A program made the translations under genes and the position numbers. From positions 1 to 64,000 of the forward strand of contig JAYKXP010000203.1 in NCBI GenBank assembly GCA_037176845.1: 64,000 bases of DNA, written 5' to 3'. The DNA comes from Paramarasmius palmivorus. Its lineage: Eukaryota > Basidiomycota > Agaricomycetes > Agaricales > Marasmiaceae. The notes beneath the pieces are model-generated. The model searched no databases. It was not told the DNA's origin and saw only the letters and a program-made list of their open reading frames with translations. The first letter of the stretch is position 1, and each line of letters starts with the position of its first letter. Below are positions 61,049 through 64,000 of the stretch, piece after piece.

Positions 61049-62709
61049 TCACCTCCGCCTACAAATCGAAACACTCCATTCTCGTGTACCAGAACCATGA
61101 TCAAGCCTCTCTATCACCGTTTCCAGCTGCCGCCTATCACACGCAAGCCCTTCTTCTATTCGCCTTAGCTTTGCATGCAGAAGCGTCCAGCGCTGCCGAG
61201 TCTTTTGACTTTGTGCTAGCAACAGCTTTGCACGTCCAAGTCTCGGTGTTCCTGTCGCTATACTCGTAGATGTAGGCCTCGGTATGAATCGGGAATCTTC
61301 TGACCTGGAGTCGTCGGTTGAGAGGCGACGGTTCTCTGGAGGTCGTCGATGTTCTCCTGGATTGCGAGAGCGAGACTGAGAGGTCCGTGGACATGGAAAT
61401 ATGACCTTGTCTCCCGGTAAAACGCGTATCCGAACTCGACGTGATGTTTGAAGCTGACTCAGGGACAGCGGTTGTGATTCTTGGCTCAAGTCTGCAGAAA
61501 CACTGCACGAGATCTCAACACTTGTTTCCTGCACCAACAACTCTCCTTCAGTCACCACTGCATTCGAGTCTGCCAATTGCAAGTACGCTTCACTCTCCCT
61601 CAACTTCAATCGTTCGATCTTGTCCACAGTCCCTTGCATCTGGTTTCCAGTCTCTTTCATCTGGGTAGTGGTCGAGGTGACCTTTCGAATCAAAGTGGCC
61701 AGATGCTCCAAATCCACGGCGCTGTGAGTGCGACCATTTACGACCGTCCTGGGTAAGTTTGATTTCTTGCGCCGTTTCCATGCAGCTCCTGCCATCCTGT
61801 TTGAATGGCGATGCTTGTCGGAGCCTTGGCGTACCACTGCCTGTGTGAGGTCTTGCAGAGCTCGACCAAGCTCTGCGTACTTCTCCTCCAGCACCGACAG
61901 ATCATTCTCCAGGTGCTCCAGTTCCTCCGACCATGCTTGACTTGACGTTGATGTATCGGAACACCGTTCTTGACGTGAGAACGCGTTATTTTCGTACGAC
62001 GGCGCAGGTTCTGACTCTACATCTGTAGGGATGCGGATGGAATCAACGGTAGAGAGACCGTCAGGCTCATCAATACTCGGTCGTGAAGGATGTCGAACTG
62101 AATGATCGTGTTTACTGTCTCGATGGTAGAGTGTACTTTGACCGGAAACCGTGAAGTTGTTGGTTTCTCTAGTCCCTTGCCAACGTCTGCGTTTCTTTGG
62201 TTGCTTTTTGTTCTGTTTCTGAGCTTCTGAATCTTTGGGGTCACAGTCTATCACTGTCTGTTCTGGGTTGGGAAGTGACGCGCTTCAGAGAATGTTCATC
62301 GGGCGCAACGCTGGAAAAGGGCACGTACCATGGGCGGTTCCACATGTCAAATTCATGTGGTCTCTTGAGTATGCGTTGTTAAAGACCTAATGAGCATTGG
62401 ACGAGGTATGAGCTGTAGAGTTGATAAGTTACCTTTCGGATTCAGTGTTTTGTATACCGTCGTCGTCATCAGACTCGGACAAGTCAATGGGATCTTTGCC
62501 GCAGAAAAATCTTCAGCCTGATGTGTAAGGGAGAAAGGAAGCTACCTCATACCGTCGTAGGAATAGCCAGTGGAATCCTGATCGTGAATGTGTATGATTG
62601 CGTGGCGGATTGTCGAATTATTGAACATGATACCCATGGATCGGGTGTCGCCCTCGACATTGTACATGGCATTACCACGTATCTGTAACCGTCTGCTGCC
62701 ATTAAACAT
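61049..62709 (-). CDS. MFN-family N-terminus fused to coiled-coil protein
   Basis: Four exons (62709-62546, 62510-62433, a 35-base exon near 62338-62304, 62262-61049) can be joined in frame to about 496 residues. Exon 1 reads MFNGSRRLQIRGNAMYNVEG, the same signature as the short family, then MFNNSTIRHAIIHIHDQDST. Exon 2 is acidic (GKDPIDLSESDDDDGIQNTE). Exon 4 starts VIDCDPKDSEAQKQNKKQPK, then a long heptad-like region with EELEHLENDLSVLEEKYAEL, VDLEHLATLIRKVTSTTTQM and VDKIERLKLRESEAYLQL, and ends with a basic Ser/Arg-rich tail and another helix (LHAKLRRIEEGLACDRRQLE). The first intron would be only 35 bases and the 35-base exon is inferred from frame, so those joins need transcripts. It faces copy E about 175 bases away. 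Function unknown; the coiled coil suggests a self-associating protein. Confidence 0.5.
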
Positions 62710-62882
62710 TCGAGGGCGAGTGGAGAAAGCAAAGGAAGCGCTATGTTGATGGAATCAGAGCCGGCTACGTATGGACGACACAGTCACTTCTCACACCTTC
62801 TCACACCTCCCAAAAAGGAACCATGACGACGACCGCCAACCCCGCTCGGGGTACGTGCCCCCTCATTCTCTTTGCTCATTCA

Positions 62883-63062
62883 ATGTTCAATGTAGCAAAC
62901 AGATTCAGGTTAACGGCCATGTCACGCATCCATGTCGAGGGTATGTCGATAACTGCCATCGACACGACGACCATCCACTGTTCAAGATCTCCGGACTGAG
63001 TACTGAAACTTGGCATATCTCGATCATGACCTCCTCCCAGTGCCCACTAAGCGGCTAGACTA
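62883..63062 (+). pseudogene. MFN-family gene, copy E, exon 1 with compensating shifts
   Basis: Starts MFNVA at 62883. In an adjacent frame the expected SKQIQVNGHVTHP appears, then the first frame resumes as VEGMSITAIDTTTIHCSRSP. Two small indels therefore seem to have shifted and restored the frame. A later segment (KDPINPARSNDIDDDGVQNP, about 63092-63152) matches exon 2 of the minus-strand partner. More coding-looking sequence follows to 63960. Confidence 0.45.
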
Positions 63063-64000
63063 ACCTCCGAACCGTCCTCTCCTTTTCACAAAGACCCCAT
63101 CAACCCGGCTCGCTCGAACGATATTGACGACGATGGCGTACAAAATCCATGTAACGACTCTTTTACAAGGTACACTCAAAGGTACGCTTCACAACCACAA
63201 GTCACAACTCGCATTATCTGATATGTATTCTCAGCTACGCGTCTCTATCAAACAACACGAGGGGTCATCAAAGGGATAAGCCAGCTCAAGGGCGTAGACA
63301 TAGTATGTGCTCCGAACACTATTAAACCAGATCAATGTACCCTAACGTTCGTCGATTACCAGTAATACAATCTTCCCTATCCACAAAAACTGGTACACCT
63401 CAAAAGTCGGCGGCAGCACCATACCTCTTTACAGTCTCAACGCGAACACAGACACTCCCTCACCATTCACAACACTAGCCAAGATACCTACAACACGGCT
63501 GGTATCGTACCAGATGTGAGCGGTTATCATTCCTCGCAGTTCCCTCATCTCACATATCTTGCTGCTAGCTCGATGGCAGAACCACCTCAAAGCCCTCGGT
63601 AATGGCGGGTATCATCGAGTCTTATTGGAGAGTACCGACTAGCGGCAGAACAGCATCATGATTCAGTAAGAAATCCACCTAATGCCAGGCGATAGTTTTG
63701 GCTGACGGTCAATCAGCCGACTAGACGGGTTGCTGAAATCATTCGAAGTGTCAACTAAAGAAAATAGCGACCTAGAACGGCGAGGTGAAGGATATAGAGC
63801 CTCAAGAGACACCCTAAACATTGCTCAAAACCAACACAGTAGCCCAAGTCCTGAACCCCAAGTACACGCCAATGCCACTCTTTGGAATTGGCTTTTTGGC
63901 ACCCTGGAAATGACGAGACGGAGAGTATCTGTAGGACCCGAACCTGCCTCAGTGCGTGAAACCTTCATTCTCTTATCCTTCGTTACTTATTGGTACTCTC
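63063..64000 (+). other. Continuation of copy E, splicing unresolved
   Basis: Blocks that look coding are KDPINPARSNDIDDDGVQNP (about 63092-63152) and, near the end, LLKSFEVSTKENSDLERRGE with NATLWNWLFGTLEMTRRRVS (63730-63930). They are probably later exons of the MFN gene starting at 62883, which runs off the window. Exon limits could not be fixed. Confidence 0.35.

Noticed and set aside
1..64000. CRISPR arrays, bacterial operons, rRNA genes
   Set aside because: The window shows spliced eukaryotic genes throughout, and no regularly spaced repeats or rRNA-like sequence were seen.

Overview
The window looks like nuclear DNA of a mushroom-forming basidiomycete (Agaricomycetes). Coding genes are cut by many short GT-AG introns of about 44-64 bases, and the recognisable families are typical of that class: a Plavaka-like transposase, a Tnp2 (CACTA-type) transposase, a fungal RepHel Helitron, seven-helix membrane proteins, and a secreted or membrane-anchored repeat-domain protein. 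Only one gene is a clear conserved housekeeping gene: the B-block-binding largest subunit of TFIIIC at 20248-27367 (minus). Its 15 exons join in frame to about 2089 residues. Most of the rest is accessory DNA: mobile elements, their remains, and a dispersed, decaying multicopy gene family.

Layout. 1-2,780: no recognisable gene, with a T-rich low-complexity tract at about 2180-2490. 2.8-5.7 kb: an unrecognised multi-exon gene on the minus strand. 5.8-9.0 kb: a frame-broken copy of a multicopy agaricomycete gene, followed by a tRNA-like A-box/B-box element near 9.17 kb and a small intron-containing gene (9353-10038, minus). 11.6-13.0 kb: the 3' half of a Plavaka-like transposase. 13.8-14.1 kb: a 285-bp Tc1/mariner-type MITE with TA duplications. 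15.3-16.7 and 18.1-20.1 kb: tandem paralogues of a seven-helix membrane protein; the second copy is broken. 20.2-27.4 kb: TFIIIC subunit.

29.0-35.5+ kb: a Helitron on the minus strand. Its RepHel gene reads through six exons to about 1609 residues with HUH, Tyr and helicase motifs intact. A second intact four-exon gene (334 residues) lies downstream, and the 3' terminus is an 8-bp perfect hairpin followed by CTAG. The 5' terminus is not resolved.

36.2-48.9 kb and 55.9-63 kb: at least seven copies, mostly degenerate, of a short gene family starting with Met-Phe-Asn (signature around IQxHGHAIxHVDGISIIVNLNNT). Several copies end in a helix-like segment (ILRDLQTGRLTGDVIG), and four are followed by a related downstream repeat of about 0.5 kb. 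One minus-strand member (61049-62709) fuses the N-terminal signature to a long coiled-coil protein and faces another member head to head. I do not recognise a function; this is the best candidate in the window for something undescribed.

49,276-55,427: a complete 6.15-kb Tnp2-type DNA transposon with 17-bp terminal inverted repeats and a 7-bp flanking duplication. It carries a frame-broken transposase and a second gene. Two more MITEs lie at 43,695-43,918 (CACTG ends, TAT duplication) and 45,389-45,620 (ends like the first MITE). 58.5-60.8 kb: a gene with two tandem extracellular domains, a transmembrane helix and a cytoplasmic tail. All identifications rest on reading the sequence and on recalled family features; no database search was run.
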